DNA of 64,000 nt from Canna indica. Lineage: Eukaryota; Streptophyta; Magnoliopsida; Zingiberales; Cannaceae. The stretch is taken from NCBI GenBank assembly GCA_034359265.1, contig CP136897.1:38055501-38119500 (forward strand), read 5' to 3'. Below are positions 1-11,799 of this stretch, one piece after another. Numbering within the stretch: position 1 is the stretch's first letter; each line of letters starts with the position of its first letter. The notes under the pieces are model-generated. The model had not been told where the DNA came from. It saw only the letters and a program-made list of their open reading frames with translations, and made no database searches. Position numbers and translations under genes: made by a program.

Positions 1-355
1 CCTATTTCATTGCACGACGAGATCATTTTTTTTACCAATCTTACTAACCAAACGTTAAGGACGGACGACATCGTCGCCATAAAATTTAGCTGTCGATCGC
101 CCGCGCGGGGCCCGCCGCAACCTCTACGGCCGGCTCGATCGACCAACCGACCCGAAAAATTAAAATTTGTAAACAAATAAGAAAAATAACATTTCAATTA
201 TTATTTCTCGTTTAAAACGGGCGTAACGCCGTGCATTATTGTCCGATTTTAGCTTTTCACGTGGCGGTGAAAGGCACGGGAAGTGACGAAGAAAATGACC
301 CCGAGTTGTCCCTCGGACGCTCACCCATATTAGCCGACGATCAAAAGTGCATGAC
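1..355 (+). repeat. Partial 5S spacer at left edge
   Basis: Spacer of a unit whose 5S gene ends about 15 nt before the window. It starts just past the first T-tract (cctatttcattgcacgac) and runs to the TATA-like element (catattag) and -1 C of the first gene. No gene inside. Confidence 0.95.
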
Positions 356-474
356 GGGTGCGATCATACTAGCACTAACGCACCGGATCCCATCAGAACT
401 CCGAAGTTAAGGGTGCTTGGGCGAGAGTAGTACTAGGGTGGGTGACCCCTCGGGAAGTCCTCGCGTTGCACCTT
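356..474 (+). rRNA. 5S rRNA: 5S ribosomal RNA, unit 1
   Basis: 5S rRNA is the small RNA of the large (60S) ribosomal subunit. It is transcribed by RNA polymerase III through TFIIIA bound to the internal A box (positions 50-64), IE (67-72) and C box (80-97). The start was chosen at the conserved gggtgcgatc, and the end two T past gttgcacc, giving 119 nt. This copy has gttaaggg instead of gttaagcg in the A box and gggtggg instead of ggatggg in the C box, so it may be a weak or inactive copy. Confidence 0.97.
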
Positions 475-841
475 TTTTTTTACTACCTATTTGATTGCAC
501 GACGAGATCATTTTTTTTACCAATCTTTCTAACCAAACGTTAAGGACGGACGACATCGTCGCCATAAAATTTAGCTGTCGAACGCCCGCGCGGGGCCTGC
601 CGCAACCTTTACGGCGGGCTCGATCGACCAACCGACCCGAAAAATTAAAATTTGTAAATAAATAAGAAAAATAACATTTCAATTATTATTTTTCATTTAA
701 AACGGGCGTAACTCCGTGCATTATTGTCCGATTTCAGCTTTTCACGTGGCGCTGAAAGGCGCGCAAAGAGACGAAGAAAATGACCCCTGAACTCTCCCTC
801 GGAGGCTCACCCTTATTAGCCGACGATCAGAAGTGCATATC

Positions 842-960
842 GGGTGTGATCATACCAGCACTAACGCACCGGATCCCATCAGAACTCCGAAGTTAAGGGT
901 GCTTGGGCGAGAGTAGTACTAGGATGGGTGACCCCTTGGGATGTCCTCGCGTTGCACCTT
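842..960 (+). rRNA. 5S rRNA: 5S ribosomal RNA, unit 2
   Basis: Full length. Starts gggtgtgatc (C6T, a CpG change). Shares the A-box gttaaggg change and the cctcgcg 3' stem change with unit 1. Confidence 0.97.
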
Positions 961-1326
961 TTTTTTTACTACCTATTTGATTGCACGACGAGATCATTTT
1001 TTTTACCAATCTTTCTAACCAAACGTTATGGACGGACGACGTCGTCGCCATAAATCTTGGGTGTCGATCGCCCGCGCGGGGCCAGCCGCAACCTCTACTG
1101 CCGGCTCGATCGACCAACCGACCCGAAGAATTAAAATTTGTAAATAAATAAGAAAAATAACATTTCAATTATTATTTTTCGTTTAAAACGGGCGTAACTC
1201 CGTGCATTATTGTCCGATTTCAGCTTTTCACGTGGCGCTTAAAGGCGCGCGAACAGACGAAGAAAATGACCCTGAGCTGTCCCTCGGACGCTCACCCTTA
1301 TTAGCCGACTATCAGAAGTGCATGAT

Positions 1327-1445
1327 GGGTGCGATCATAGCAGCACTAACGCACCGGATCCCATCAAAACTCCGTAGTTAAGCGTGCTTGGGCGAGAGTA
1401 GTACTAGGATTGGTGACCCCCTGGGAAGTCCTCGTGTTGCACCTT
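1327..1445 (+). rRNA. 5S rRNA: 5S ribosomal RNA, unit 3
   Basis: Full length. Differences from the array consensus: atagcagc, atcaaaactccgtag, and ggattggtg in the C box. T at -1 instead of C. Confidence 0.97.
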
Positions 1446-1812
1446 TTTTTTTACTACCTATTTGATTGCACGACGAGATCATTTTTTTTACCAATATTTC
1501 TAACCAAACGTTAAGGACGGACGACGTCGTCGCCATAAAATTTATCTGTCGATCGCCCGCGCGGGGCCCTACGCAACCTCTACGGCCGGCTCGATCGAAC
1601 AACCGACCCGAAAAATTAAAATTTGTAAACAAATAAGAAAAATAACATTTCAATTATTATTGCTCGTTTAAAACGGGCGTAACTCCGTGCATTATTGTCC
1701 TATTTTAGCTTTTCACGTGGCGCTGAAAGGCACGGGAAGAGACGAAGAAAATGACCCCCGAACTCTCCCTCGGACGCTCATCCTTATTAGCCGACGTTCA
1801 GAAGTGCATATC

Positions 1813-1931
1813 GAGTGCGATCATACCAGCACTAACGCACCGGATCCCATCAGAACTCCGAAGTTAAGCGTGCATGGGCGAGAGTAGTACTAGGATATGT
1901 GACCCCTTGGGAAGTCCTCGTGTTGCTCCTT
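1813..1931 (+). rRNA. 5S rRNA: 5S ribosomal RNA, unit 4
   Basis: Full length. Starts gagtgcg. C box altered to ggatatgtg, and the 3' end is gttgctcc, which would weaken helix I. Confidence 0.96.
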
Positions 1932-2297
1932 TTTTTTTACTACCTATTTAATTGCACGACGAGATCATTTTTTTTACCAATCTTTCTATCCAAACGTTAA
2001 GGACGGACGACATCGTCACCATAAAATTTGGCTATCGATCGCCCGCGCGGGGCCCGCCGCAACCTCTACGGCTGGCTCGATCGACCAATCGACCGGAAAA
2101 ATTAAAATTTGTAAACAAATAAGATAAATAACATTTCAATTATTATTTTTCGTTTAAAACGGGCGTAACTCCGTGCATTATTGTCCGATTTTAGCTTTTC
2201 ATGTGGCGCTGAAAGGCGCGCGAAGAGACGAAGAAAATGACCTTGAGTTGTCCCTCGGACGCTCACCCTTATTAGCCGACGATCAGAAGTGCATATC

Positions 2298-2416
2298 GGG
2301 TGCGATCATACCAGCACTAACGCACCTGATCCCATCAGTACTCCGAAGTTAAGCGTGCTTGGGCGAGAGTAGTACTAGGATGGGTGACCCCCTGGGATGT
2401 CCTCGTGTTGCACCTT
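2298..2416 (+). rRNA. 5S rRNA: 5S ribosomal RNA, unit 5
   Basis: Full length. Shares gcacctgatccc and atcagtactcc with unit 6; 3' part has gggatgtcc. A and C boxes intact. Confidence 0.97.
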
Positions 2417-2782
2417 TTTTTTTACTACCTATTTAATTGCACGACGAGATCATTTTTTTTACCAATCTTTCTAACCAAACGTTAAGGACGGACGACATCG
2501 TCGCCATAAAATTTGGCTATCGATCGCCCGCGCGGGGCCCGCCGCAACCTCTACGGCCGGCTCGATCGACCAATCGACCCGAAAAATTAAAATTTGTAAA
2601 CAAATAAGATAAATAACATTTCAATTATTATTTTTCGTTTAAAACGGGCGTAACTCCGTGCATTATTGTCCGATTTTAGCTTTTCACGTGGCGCTGAAAG
2701 GCGCGCGAAGAGACGAAGAAAATGACCTTGAGTTGTCCCACGGACGCTCACCCTTATTAGCCGACGATCAGAAGTGCATATC

Positions 2783-2901
2783 GGGTGCGATCATACCAGC
2801 ACTAACGCACCTGATCCCATCAGTACTTCGAAGTTAAGCGTGCTAGGGCGAGAGTAGTACTAGGATGGGTGACCCCCTGGGAAGTCCTCGTGTTGCACCT
2901 T
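2783..2901 (+). rRNA. 5S rRNA: 5S ribosomal RNA, unit 6
   Basis: Full length. Carries the unit 5 changes (cctgatccc, agtact) plus cttcgaag and gctagggcg. Confidence 0.97.
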
Positions 2902-3267
2902 TTTTTTTACTACCTATTTGATTGCACGACGAGATCATTTTTTTTACCAATCTTTCTAACCAAACGTTAAGGACGTACGACGTCGTCGCCATAAAATTTG
3001 GCTATCGATCGCCCGCGCGGGGCCCGCCGCATCCTCTACGGCCGGCTCGATCGACCAACCGACCCGAAAAATTAAAATTTGTAAACAAATAAGATAAATA
3101 ACATTTCAATTATTGTTTTTCGTTTAAAACGGGCGTACCTCCATGCATTATTGTCCGATTTTAGCTTTTCACGTGGCAATGAAAGGCGCGCGAAGAGACG
3201 AAGAAAATGACCTTGAGTTGTCCCTCGGACGCTCACCCTTATTAGCCGACGATCAGAAGTGCATATC

Positions 3268-3386
3268 GGGTGCGATCATACCAGCACTAACGCACCGGAT
3301 CCCATCAGTACTCCGAAGTTAAGCGTGCTTGGGCGAGAGTAGTACTAGGATGGGTGAACCCCTGGCAAGTCCTCGTGTTGCACCTT
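3268..3386 (+). rRNA. 5S rRNA: 5S ribosomal RNA, unit 7
   Basis: Full length. Has atcagtactcc, and gtgaacccctggcaag near the 3' end. The T-tract behind it is broken by a C (tttttctt). Confidence 0.97.
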
Positions 3387-3752
3387 TTTCTTACTACCTA
3401 TTTGATTGCACGACGAGATCATTTTTTTTACCAATCTTTCTAACCAAACGTTAAGGACGGACGACGTCGTCGCCATAAATCTTGGCTGTCGATCGCCCGC
3501 GCGGGGCCCGCCGCAACCTCTACGGCCGGCTCGATCGACCGACCGACCCGAAAAATTAAAATTTGTAAATAAATAAGAAAAATAACATTTCAATTATTAT
3601 TTTTCGTTTAAAACGGGCATAACCCGGTGCATTATTGTCCGATTTTAGCTTTTCACGTGGCGCTGAAAGGCGCGCGAAGAGACGAAGAAGATGACCCCCG
3701 AACTCTCCCTCGGACGCTCACCCTTATTAGACGACGATCAGAAGTGCATATT

Positions 3753-3871
3753 GAGTGCGATCATAGCAGCACTAATGCACCGGATCCCATCAGAACTTCG
3801 AAGTTAAGCGTTCTTGGGCGAGAGTAGTACTAGGATGGGTGACCCTCCCGGAAGTCCTCGTGTTGAACTTG
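3753..3871 (+). rRNA. 5S rRNA: 5S ribosomal RNA, unit 8, diverged
   Basis: Full length but diverged: starts gagtgcg with T at -1, and has aatgcacc, gcgttcttggg, gaccctcccgg and a damaged 3' end gttgaactt. The following spacer lost about 38 bp in two pieces. Confidence 0.94.
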
Positions 3872-4199
3872 TTTTTTTACTACCTATTTGATTGCACGAC
3901 GAGATCATTTTTTTACCAATCTTTCTAACCAAACATTAAGGACGGACGACGTCGTCGCCATAAAATTTGGCTATCGATCGCCCGCCGCAACCTCTACGTC
4001 CGGCTCGATCGACCAACCGACCCGAAAAATAACATTTCAATTATTATTTTTCGTTTAAAACGTGCGTAACTCCGTGAATTATTGTCCGATTTTAGCTTTT
4101 CACGTGGCGCTAAAAGTCGCGCGAAGAGACTAAGAAAATGACCCCCGAACTCTCCCTCGGATGCTCACCCTTATTAGCGGACGATCAGAAGTGCATATC

Positions 4200-4318
4200 G
4201 GGTGCGATCATACCAGCACTAACGCACTGGATCCCATCAGAACTCCGAAGTTAAGCGTGCTTGGGCGAGAGTAGTACTAGGATGGGTGACCCCCTGGGAT
4301 GTCCTCGCGTTGCACCTT
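4200..4318 (+). rRNA. 5S rRNA: 5S ribosomal RNA, unit 9
   Basis: Full length. Only gcactgg (CpG change), gggatgtcc and cctcgcg differ. It lies 447 bp after unit 8 because of spacer deletions. Confidence 0.97.
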
Positions 4319-4684
4319 TTTTTTTACTACCTATTTGATTGCACGACGAGATCATTTTTTTTACCAATCTTTCTAACCAAACGTTAAGGACGGACGACGT
4401 CGTCGCCATAAATCTTGGCTGTCGATGGCCCGTGCGGGGCCCGCCGCAACCTCTAGGGCTGGCTTGATCGACCAACCGACCCGAAAAATTAAAAATTTTA
4501 ATTAAATAAGAAAAATAACATTTCAATTATTATTTTTCGTTTAAAACGGGCGTAACTTCGTGCATTATTGTCCGATTTTAGCTTTTCACGTGGCACTGAA
4601 AGGCGCGAGAAGAGACGAAGAAAATGACCCCGAGCTGTCCCTCGGACGCTGACCCTTATTAGCCGACGATCAGAATTGCATGAC

Positions 4685-4803
4685 GGGTGCGATCATACCA
4701 GCACTAACGCACCGGATCCCATCAAAACTTCGAACTTAAGCATGCTTGATCGAGAGTAGTACTAGGATGGGTGACCCCCTGGGAAGTCCTCGTGTTGCAC
4801 CTT
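4685..4803 (+). rRNA. 5S rRNA: 5S ribosomal RNA, unit 10, A box altered
   Basis: Full length. Control region is changed: cgaacttaagcatgc for cgaagttaagcgtgc, and cttgatcgag for cttgggcgag. Probably a poor TFIIIA target. Same family as the genes at 5169, 7116 and 10826. Confidence 0.95.
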
Positions 4804-5168
4804 TTTTTTTACTACCTATTTGATTGCACGACGAGATCATTTTTTTACCAATCTTTCTAAGCAAACGTTGAGGACGGACGGCGTCGTCGCCATAAAATTT
4901 GGCTGTCGTTCGCCCGCGCGGGGCCCGCCGCAACCTCTACGGCCGGCTCGATCGACCAACCGACCCGAAAAATTAAAATTTGTAAATAAATAAGAAAAAT
5001 AACATTTCAATTATTATTTTTCGTTTAAAACGGGCGTAACTCCGTGCATTATTGTTCGATTTTAGCTTTTCACGTGGCGCTGAAAGGCGCGCGAAGAGAC
5101 GAAGAAAATGACCCCGAGTTGTCCCTCGGACGCTGACCCTTATTAGCCGACGATCAGAATTGCATGAC

Positions 5169-5287
5169 GGGTGCGATCATACCAGCACTAACGCACCGGA
5201 TCCCATCAAAACTTCGAACTTAAGCGTGCTTGATCGAGAGTAGTACTAGGATGGGTGACCCCCTGGGAAGTCCTTGTGTTGCACCGA
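5169..5287 (+). rRNA. 5S rRNA: 5S ribosomal RNA, unit 11, A box altered
   Basis: Full length. Has cgaacttaag and cttgatcgag as in unit 10, ccttgtg, and gcaccg before the T-tract. The following spacer has a 3-bp insertion (tactaccaatc). Confidence 0.95.
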
Positions 5288-5656
5288 TTTTTTTACTACC
5301 TATTTGATTGCACGACGAGATCATTTTTTTTACTACCAATCTTTCTAACCAATCGTTAAGGACGGACGACGTCGTCGCCATAAAATTTGGCTGTCCGTCG
5401 CCCGCGCGGGGCCCATCGCAACCTCTACGGCCGGCTCGATCGACCAACCGACCCGAAAAATTAAAATTTGTAAATAAATAAGAAAAATGACATTTCAATT
5501 ATTATTTTTCGTTTAAAACGGGCGTAACTCCGTGCATTATTGTTCGATTCCAGCTTTTCACGTGGCGCTGAAACGCGCGCGAAGAGACGAAGAAAATGAC
5601 CCCGAGTTGTCCCTCGGACGCTCACCCTTATTAGAAGACGATCAGAAGTGCATGAC

Positions 5657-5775
5657 GGGTGCGATCATACTAGCACTAACGCACCGGATCCCATTAGAAC
5701 TCCGAAGTTAAGCGTGCTTGCGCGAGAGTGGTACTAGGATGGGTGACCCCTTCGGAAGTCCTCGTGTTGCACCTT
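5657..5775 (+). rRNA. 5S rRNA: 5S ribosomal RNA, unit 12
   Basis: Full length. First member of the cttgcgcgagagtggtac subfamily (G65C, A74G). Also atactagc, ccattagaac and ccccttcgg. Confidence 0.96.
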
Positions 5776-6141
5776 TTTTTTTACTACCTATTTGATTGCT
5801 CGACGAGATCATTTTTTTTACCAATCTTTCTAACCAAACGTTAAGGACGGACGACGTCGTCGCCATAAAATTTGGCTGTCGATCACCCGCGCGGGGCCCG
5901 CCGCAACCTGTACAGCCGGCTCGATCGACCAACCGACCCAAAAAATTAAAATTTGTAAATAAATAAGAAAAATGACATTTCAATTATTTTTTTTCGTTTA
6001 AAATGGGCGTAACTCCGTGCATTACTGTCCGATTCCAGCTTTTCACGTGGCGCTGAAACGCACGCGAAGAGACGAAGAAAATGACCCCGAGTTGTCCCTC
6101 GGAGGCTCACCCTTATTAGCCGACGATCAGAAGTGCATGAC

Positions 6142-6260
6142 GGGTGCGATCATACTAGCACTAACGCACCGGATCCCATCAGAACTCCGAAGTTAAGCGT
6201 GCTTGCGCGAGAGTGGTACTAGGATGGGTGACCCCTTCGGAAGTCCTCGTGTTGCACCTT
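6142..6260 (+). rRNA. 5S rRNA: 5S ribosomal RNA, unit 13
   Basis: Full length. Nearly the same as unit 12 (cttgcgcgag, gagtggtac, ccccttcgg) but keeps ccatcagaac. A local two-unit duplication is likely. Confidence 0.96.
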
Positions 6261-6626
6261 TTTTTTTACTACCTATTTGATTGCACGACGAGATCTTTTT
6301 TTTTACCATTCTTTCTAACCAAACGTTAAGGACGGAGGACGTCGTCGCCATAAAATTTGGCTGTCGATCGCCCGCGCGGGGCCAGCCGCAACCTCTACGG
6401 CCGGCTCGATCGACCAACCGACCCGAAAAATTAAAATTTGTAAATAAATAAGAAAAATAATATTTCAATATTATTTTTCGTTTAAAACGGGTGTAACTCC
6501 GTGCATTATTGTCCGATTTTAGCTTTTCACGTGGCGCTGAAAGGCGCGCAAAGAGACAAAGAAAATGACCCCCGAAGTTTCCCTCAGATGCTCACCCATA
6601 TTAGGCGACGATCGGAAGTGCATATT

Positions 6627-6749
6627 GGGTGTGATCATACCAGCACTAACGCATCGGATCCCATCAGAACTTCGAATTTAAGCGTGCTTGGGCGAGAGTA
6701 GTACTAGGATGGGTGACCCCCTAGGAAGTCCTCCCTCGCATTGCATCTT
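6627..6749 (+). rRNA. 5S rRNA: 5S ribosomal RNA, unit 14, 4-nt insertion
   Basis: Starts gggtgtgatc with T at -1. Has gcatcgg and cgaatttaag in the A box. Four extra bases lie in the 3' stem (gtcctccctcgcattgcatc), breaking helix V/I register, so this is probably not functional. Confidence 0.9.
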
Positions 6750-7115
6750 TTTTTTTACTACCTATTTGATTGCATGACTAGATCATTTTTTTTACCAATC
6801 TTCCTAACCAAACGTTAAGGACGAACGACGTCGTCGCCATAAATCTTGGCTGTCGATCGCCCGCGCGGGGCCCGCCGCGACCTCTACGGCCGGCTCGATT
6901 GACCAACCGACCCGAAAAATTATAATTTGTAAATAAATAAGAAAAATAACATTTCAATTATTATTTTTCGTTTAAAACGGGCGTAACACCGTGCATTATT
7001 GTCCGATTTCAGCTTTTCACGTGGCGCTGAAAGGCGCGCGAAGAGACGAAGAAAATGACCCCGAGCTGTCCCTCGGACGCTGACCCTTATTAGCCGATGA
7101 TCAGAATTGCATGAC

Positions 7116-7234
7116 GGGTGCGATCATACCAGCACTAACGCACCGGATCCCATCAAAACTTCGAACTTAAGCGTGCTTGATCGAGAGTAGTACTAGGATG
7201 GGTGACCCCCCGGGAAGTCCTTGTGTTGCACCGA
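7116..7234 (+). rRNA. 5S rRNA: 5S ribosomal RNA, unit 15, A box altered
   Basis: Full length. Has atcaaaacttcgaacttaag and cttgatcgag like unit 11. Upstream has gctgaccc and agccgatgatcagaattgc, repeated before the gene at 10826. Confidence 0.95.
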
Positions 7235-7603
7235 TTTTTTTACTACCTATTTGATTGCACGACGAGATCATTTTTTTTACTACCAATCTTTCTAACCAAT
7301 CGTTAAGGACGGAGAACGTCGTCGCCATAAAATTTGGCTGTCCGTCGCCCGCGCGGGGCCCGCCGCAACCTCTACGGCCGGCTCGATCGACCAACCGACC
7401 CGAAAAATTAAAATTTGTAAATAAATAAGAAAAATAGCATTTCAATTATTATTTTTCATTTAAAACGGGCGTAACTCCGTGCATTATTGTCCGATTTCAG
7501 CTTTTCACGTGTCGCTGAAAGGCACGCGAAGAGACGAAGAAAATGACCCCGAGCTGTCCCTCGGACGCTCACCCTTATTAGCCGACGATCAGAAGTGCAT
7601 GAC

Positions 7604-7722
7604 GGGTGCGATCATATCAGCACTAACGCACCGGATCCCATCAGAACTTCGAAGTTAAGCGTGCTTGTGCGAGAGTAGTACTAGGATGGGTGACCCCCTG
7701 GGAAGTCCTCGCGTTGCACCTT
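7604..7722 (+). rRNA. 5S rRNA: 5S ribosomal RNA, unit 16
   Basis: Full length. Has atatcagc, cttcgaag, cttgtgcgag and cctcgcg. Its spacer carries ccgcaaactctacgg and ctccatcg, which recur after 10826. Confidence 0.96.
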
Positions 7723-8089
7723 TTTTTTTACTACCTATTTGATTGCACGACGAGATCATTTTTTTTACCAATCTTTCTAACCAAACGTTAAGGACAGACG
7801 ACGTCGCCGCCATAAAATTTGGCTGTCGATCGCCCGCGCGGGGCCCGCCGCAAACTCTACGGCTGGCTCCATCGACCAACCGACCCGAAAAATTAAAATT
7901 TGTAAATAAATAAGAAAAATAACATTTCAATTATTATTTTTCGTTTAAAACGGGCGTAACTCCGTGCATTATTGTTCGATTTCAGCTGTTCACGTGGCGC
8001 TGAAAGGCGCGCGAAGAGATGAAGAAAATGACCCCCGAACTCTCCCTCGGACGCTCACCCTTATTAGCCGACGATCAGAAGTGCATAAC

Positions 8090-8208
8090 GGTTGCGATCA
8101 TACCAGCACTAACGCATCGAATCCCATCAGAACTCCGAAGTTAAGCGTGCTTGGGCGATACTAGTACTAGTATGGGTGACCCCTTGGGAAGTCGTCATGT
8201 TGCACTTT
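8090..8208 (+). rRNA. 5S rRNA: 5S ribosomal RNA, unit 17
   Basis: Full length. Starts ggttgcgatc. Has gcatcgaatccc, gggcgatactag and actagtatggg in the C box, and gtcgtcatg. Twin of 11315, exactly 3,225 bp away. Confidence 0.95.
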
Positions 8209-8574
8209 TTCTTTTACTACCTATTTGATTGCACGACGAGATCATTTTTTTTGCCAATCTTTCTAACCAAACGTTAAGGACGGACGACGTTGTCGCCATA
8301 AATCTTGGCAACCGATCGCCCGCGCGGGGCCCGCCGCAACCTCTACGGACGGCTCGATCGACCAACCGACCCGAAAAATTAAAATTTGTAAATAAATAAG
8401 GAAAATAACATTTCAATTATTATTTTTCGTTTAAAACGGGCGTAACTCCGTGCATTATTGTCCGATTTCAGCTTTTCACGTGGCGCTGAAAGGCGCGCGA
8501 AGAGACGAAGAAAATGACCCCGAGCTATCCCACGGACGCTCACCCTTATTAGCCGACGATCAGAAGTGCGTGAC

Positions 8575-8693
8575 GGGTGCGATCATGCCAGCACTAACGC
8601 ACCGGATCCGATCAGAACACCGAAGTTAAGCGTGCTTGGGCGAGAGTAGTACTAGGATGGGTGACCTCCTGGGAAGTCCTCATGTTGCACTTT
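8575..8693 (+). rRNA. 5S rRNA: 5S ribosomal RNA, unit 18
   Basis: Full length. One of only two copies with the common plant gacctcctggg; other copies mostly read gaccccctggg. Also gatcatgccagc, gatccgatcag, gaacaccg and cctcatg. The following spacer lacks 11 bp in the GC-rich block. Confidence 0.96.
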
Positions 8694-9048
8694 TTTTTTT
8701 TAACCTATTTGAGTGCATGACGAGCTCATTTTTTTTACCAATCTTTCAAACCAAACGTTAAGGACGGACGACGTCGTTGCCATAAATTTTTGGCTGTCGA
8801 TCGCCCGCCGCAACCTCTACGACCGGCTCGATCGACCAACCGACCCGAAAAATTAAAATTTGTAAATAAATAAGAAAAATAACATTTCAATTATTATTTT
8901 TCGTTTAAAACGGACGTAACTCCGTGCATTATTGTCCGATTTCAGCTTTTCACGTGGCGCTGAAAGGCGCGCGAAGAGAGGAAGAAAATGACCCCGAGTT
9001 GTCCCTCGGACGCTCACCCTTATTAGCCGACGATCAGAAGTGCATGAC

Positions 9049-9167
9049 GGGTGCGATCATACTAGTACTAACGCACCGGATCCCATCAGAACTCCCAAGT
9101 GAAGCGTGCTTGCGCGATAGTGGTACTAGGATGGGTGACCACTTGGGAAGTCCTCATGTTGCACCTT
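9049..9167 (+). rRNA. 5S rRNA: 5S ribosomal RNA, unit 19
   Basis: Full length. Has atactagtac, gaactcccaagtgaag (A box T53G), cttgcgcgatagtgg and gaccacttggg. Its A-box state occurs in eight copies. Confidence 0.95.
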
Positions 9168-9532
9168 TTTTTTTAACCTATTTGAGTGCATGACGAGCTC
9201 ATTTTTTTTACCAATCTTTCTAACCAAACGTTAAGGATGGACGACGTCGTCGCCATAAATCTTGGCTGTCGATCGTCCGCGCGGGGCCCGCCGCAACCTC
9301 TACGGCAGGCTCGATCGAGCAACCGACCCGAAAAATTAAAATTTGTAAATAAATAAGAAAAATAACATTGCAATTATTATTTTTCGTTTAAAACATGCGT
9401 AACTTCGTGCATTATTGTCCGATTTCAGCTTTTGACGTGGCGCTGAAAGGCGCGCGAAGAGATGAAGAAAATGACCCCCGAACTCTCCCTCGGACGCTCA
9501 CCTTTATTATCCGACTATCAGAAGTGCATGAC

Positions 9533-9651
9533 GGGTGCGATCATATCAGCACTAACGCACCGGATCCCATCAGAACTTCGAAGTTAAGCGTGCTTGTGCG
9601 AGAGTAGTACTAGGATGGGTAACCCCCTGGGAAGTCCTCGCGTTGCACCTT
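9533..9651 (+). rRNA. 5S rRNA: 5S ribosomal RNA, unit 20
   Basis: Full length. Has atatcagc, cttcgaag, cttgtgcgag, ggatgggtaacc and cctcgcg. Twin of 13232. Confidence 0.96.
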
Positions 9652-10018
9652 TTTTTTTACTACCTATTTGATTGCACGACGAGATCGTTTTTTTTACCAA
9701 TCTTTCTAACCAAACGTTAAAGACGGACGACGTCGTCAATATAAAATTTGGCTGTCGATCGCCCGCGCGGGGCCCGCCGCAAACACTACGGCCGGCTCCA
9801 TCGACCAACCGACCCGAAAAATTAAAATTTGTAAATAAATAAGAAAAATAACATTTCAATTATTATTTTTCGTTTAAAACAGGCGTAACTCCGTGCATTA
9901 TTGTCCGATTTCAGCTGTTCACGTGGCGCTGAAAGGCGCGCAAAGAGATGAAGAAAATGACCCCCGAACTCTCCCTCGGACGCTCACCCTTATTAGCCGA
10001 CAATCAGAAGTGCATAAC

Positions 10019-10137
10019 GGTTGCGATCATACCAGCACTAACGCACCGGATCCCATCAGAACTCCGAAGTTAAGCGTGCTTGGGCGATAGTAGTACTAGG
10101 ATGGGTGACCCCTTGGGAAGTCCTCATGTTGCACTTT
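10019..10137 (+). rRNA. 5S rRNA: 5S ribosomal RNA, unit 21
   Basis: Full length. Starts ggttgcgatc. Has gggcgatagtag, ccccttggg and cctcatg; the T-tract is interrupted (tttttctttt). Confidence 0.96.
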
Positions 10138-10503
10138 TTCTTTTACTACCTATTTGATTGCACGACGAGATCATTTTTTTTACCAATTTTTCTAACCAAA
10201 CGTTAAGGACGGACGACATCGTCGCCATAAAATTTGGCTGTCGATCGCCCGCGCGGGGCCCGCCGCAAACTCTACGGCCGGCTCCATCGACCAACCGACC
10301 CAAAAAATTAAAATTTGTAAATAAATAAGAAAAATAACATTTCAATTATTATTTTTCGTTTAAAACAGCCGTAACTCCGTGCATTATTGTCTGATTTTAG
10401 CTTTTCACGTGGCGCTGAAAGACGCGCGAAGAGACGAAGAAAATGACCCCGAGCTGTCCCTCGGACGCTCACCCTTATTAGCGGACGATCAGAAGTGCAT
10501 GAC

Positions 10504-10619
10504 GGGTGCGATCATATCAACACTAACGCACCGGATCCCATCAGAACTTCGAAGTTAACCGTGCTTGTGCGAGAGTAGTACTAGGATGGGTGACCCCCTG
10601 GGAAGTCCTGTTGCACCTT
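10504..10619 (+). rRNA. 5S rRNA: 5S ribosomal RNA, unit 22, 3-nt deletion
   Basis: Has atatcaacac, gttaaccgtgcttgtgcg, and a 3-nt loss near the 3' end (gtcctgttgcacc). Helix V/I pairing would be disturbed. Followed by the shortened spacer at 10620-10825. Confidence 0.93.
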
Positions 10620-10825
10620 TTTTTTTACTACCTATTTGATTGCACGATGAGATCATTTTTTTTACCACTCTTTCTAACCAAACGTTAAGGACGGATGATG
10701 TCATCGGCATAAAATTTGGCTGTCGATCGCCCGCGCGGGGCCCGCCGCAACCTCTACGGCCGGCTCGACCCCGAGCTGTCCCTCGGACGCTGACCCTTAT
10801 TAGCCGATGATCAGAATTGCATGAC

Positions 10826-10944
10826 GGGTGCGATCATACCAGCACTATAGCACCGGATCCCATCAAAACTTCGAACTTAAGCGTGCTTGATCGAGAGTAG
10901 TACTAGGATGGGTGACCCCCTGGGAAGTCCTTGTGTTGCACCGA
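10826..10944 (+). rRNA. 5S rRNA: 5S ribosomal RNA, unit 23, A box altered
   Basis: Full length. Has cactatagcacc, cgaacttaag and cttgatcgag as at 7116. It begins only 322 bp after the previous gene. The unit is a visible recombinant: gene and proximal spacer are of the 7116 type, distal spacer of the 7604 type. Confidence 0.95.
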
Positions 10945-11314
10945 TTTTTTTACTACCTATTTGATTGCACGACGAGATCATTTTTTTTACTACCAATCTT
11001 TCTAACCAAACGTTAAGGACAGACGATGTCGCCGCCATAAAATTTGGCTGTCGATCGCCCGCGCGGGGCCCGCCGCAAACTCTACGGCCGGCTCCATCGA
11101 CCAACCGACCCGAAAAATTAAAATTTGTAAATAAATAAGAAAAATAACATTTCAATTATTATTTTTCGTTTAAAACGGGCGTAACTCCGTGCATTATTGT
11201 TCGATTTCAGCTGTTCACGTGGCGCTGAAAGGCGCGCGAAGAGATGAAGAAAATGACCCCCGAACTCTCCCTCGGACGCTCACCCTTATTAGCCGACGAT
11301 CAGAAGTGCATAAC

Positions 11315-11433
11315 GGTTGCGATCATACCAGCACTAACGCATCGAATCCCATCAGAACTCCGAAGTTAAGCGTGCTTGGGCGATACTAGTACTAGTATGG
11401 GTGACCCCTTGGGAAGTCCTCATGTTGCACTTT
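11315..11433 (+). rRNA. 5S rRNA: 5S ribosomal RNA, unit 24
   Basis: Full length. Same diagnostic changes as unit 17 (ggttgcgatc, gcatcgaatccc, gatactag, actagtatggg) but with gtcctcatg. Confidence 0.96.
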
Positions 11434-11799
11434 TTCTTTTACTACCTATTTGATTGCACGACGAGATCATTTTTTTTGCCAATCTTTCTAACCAAACGTT
11501 AAGGACGGACGACGTTGTCGCCATAAATCTTGGCTGTCGATCGCCCGCGCGGGGCCCGCCGCAACCTCTACGGACGGCTCGACCGACCAACCGACCCGAA
11601 AAATTAAAATTTGTAAATAAATAAGGAAAATAACATTTCAATTATTATTTTTCGTTTAAAACGGGCGTAACTCCGTGCATTATTGTCCGATTTCAGCTTT
11701 TCACGTGGCGCTGAAAGGCGCGCGAAGAGACGAAGAAAATGACCCCGAGCTATCCCACGGACGCTCACCCTTATTAGCCGACGATCAGAAGTGCGTGAC

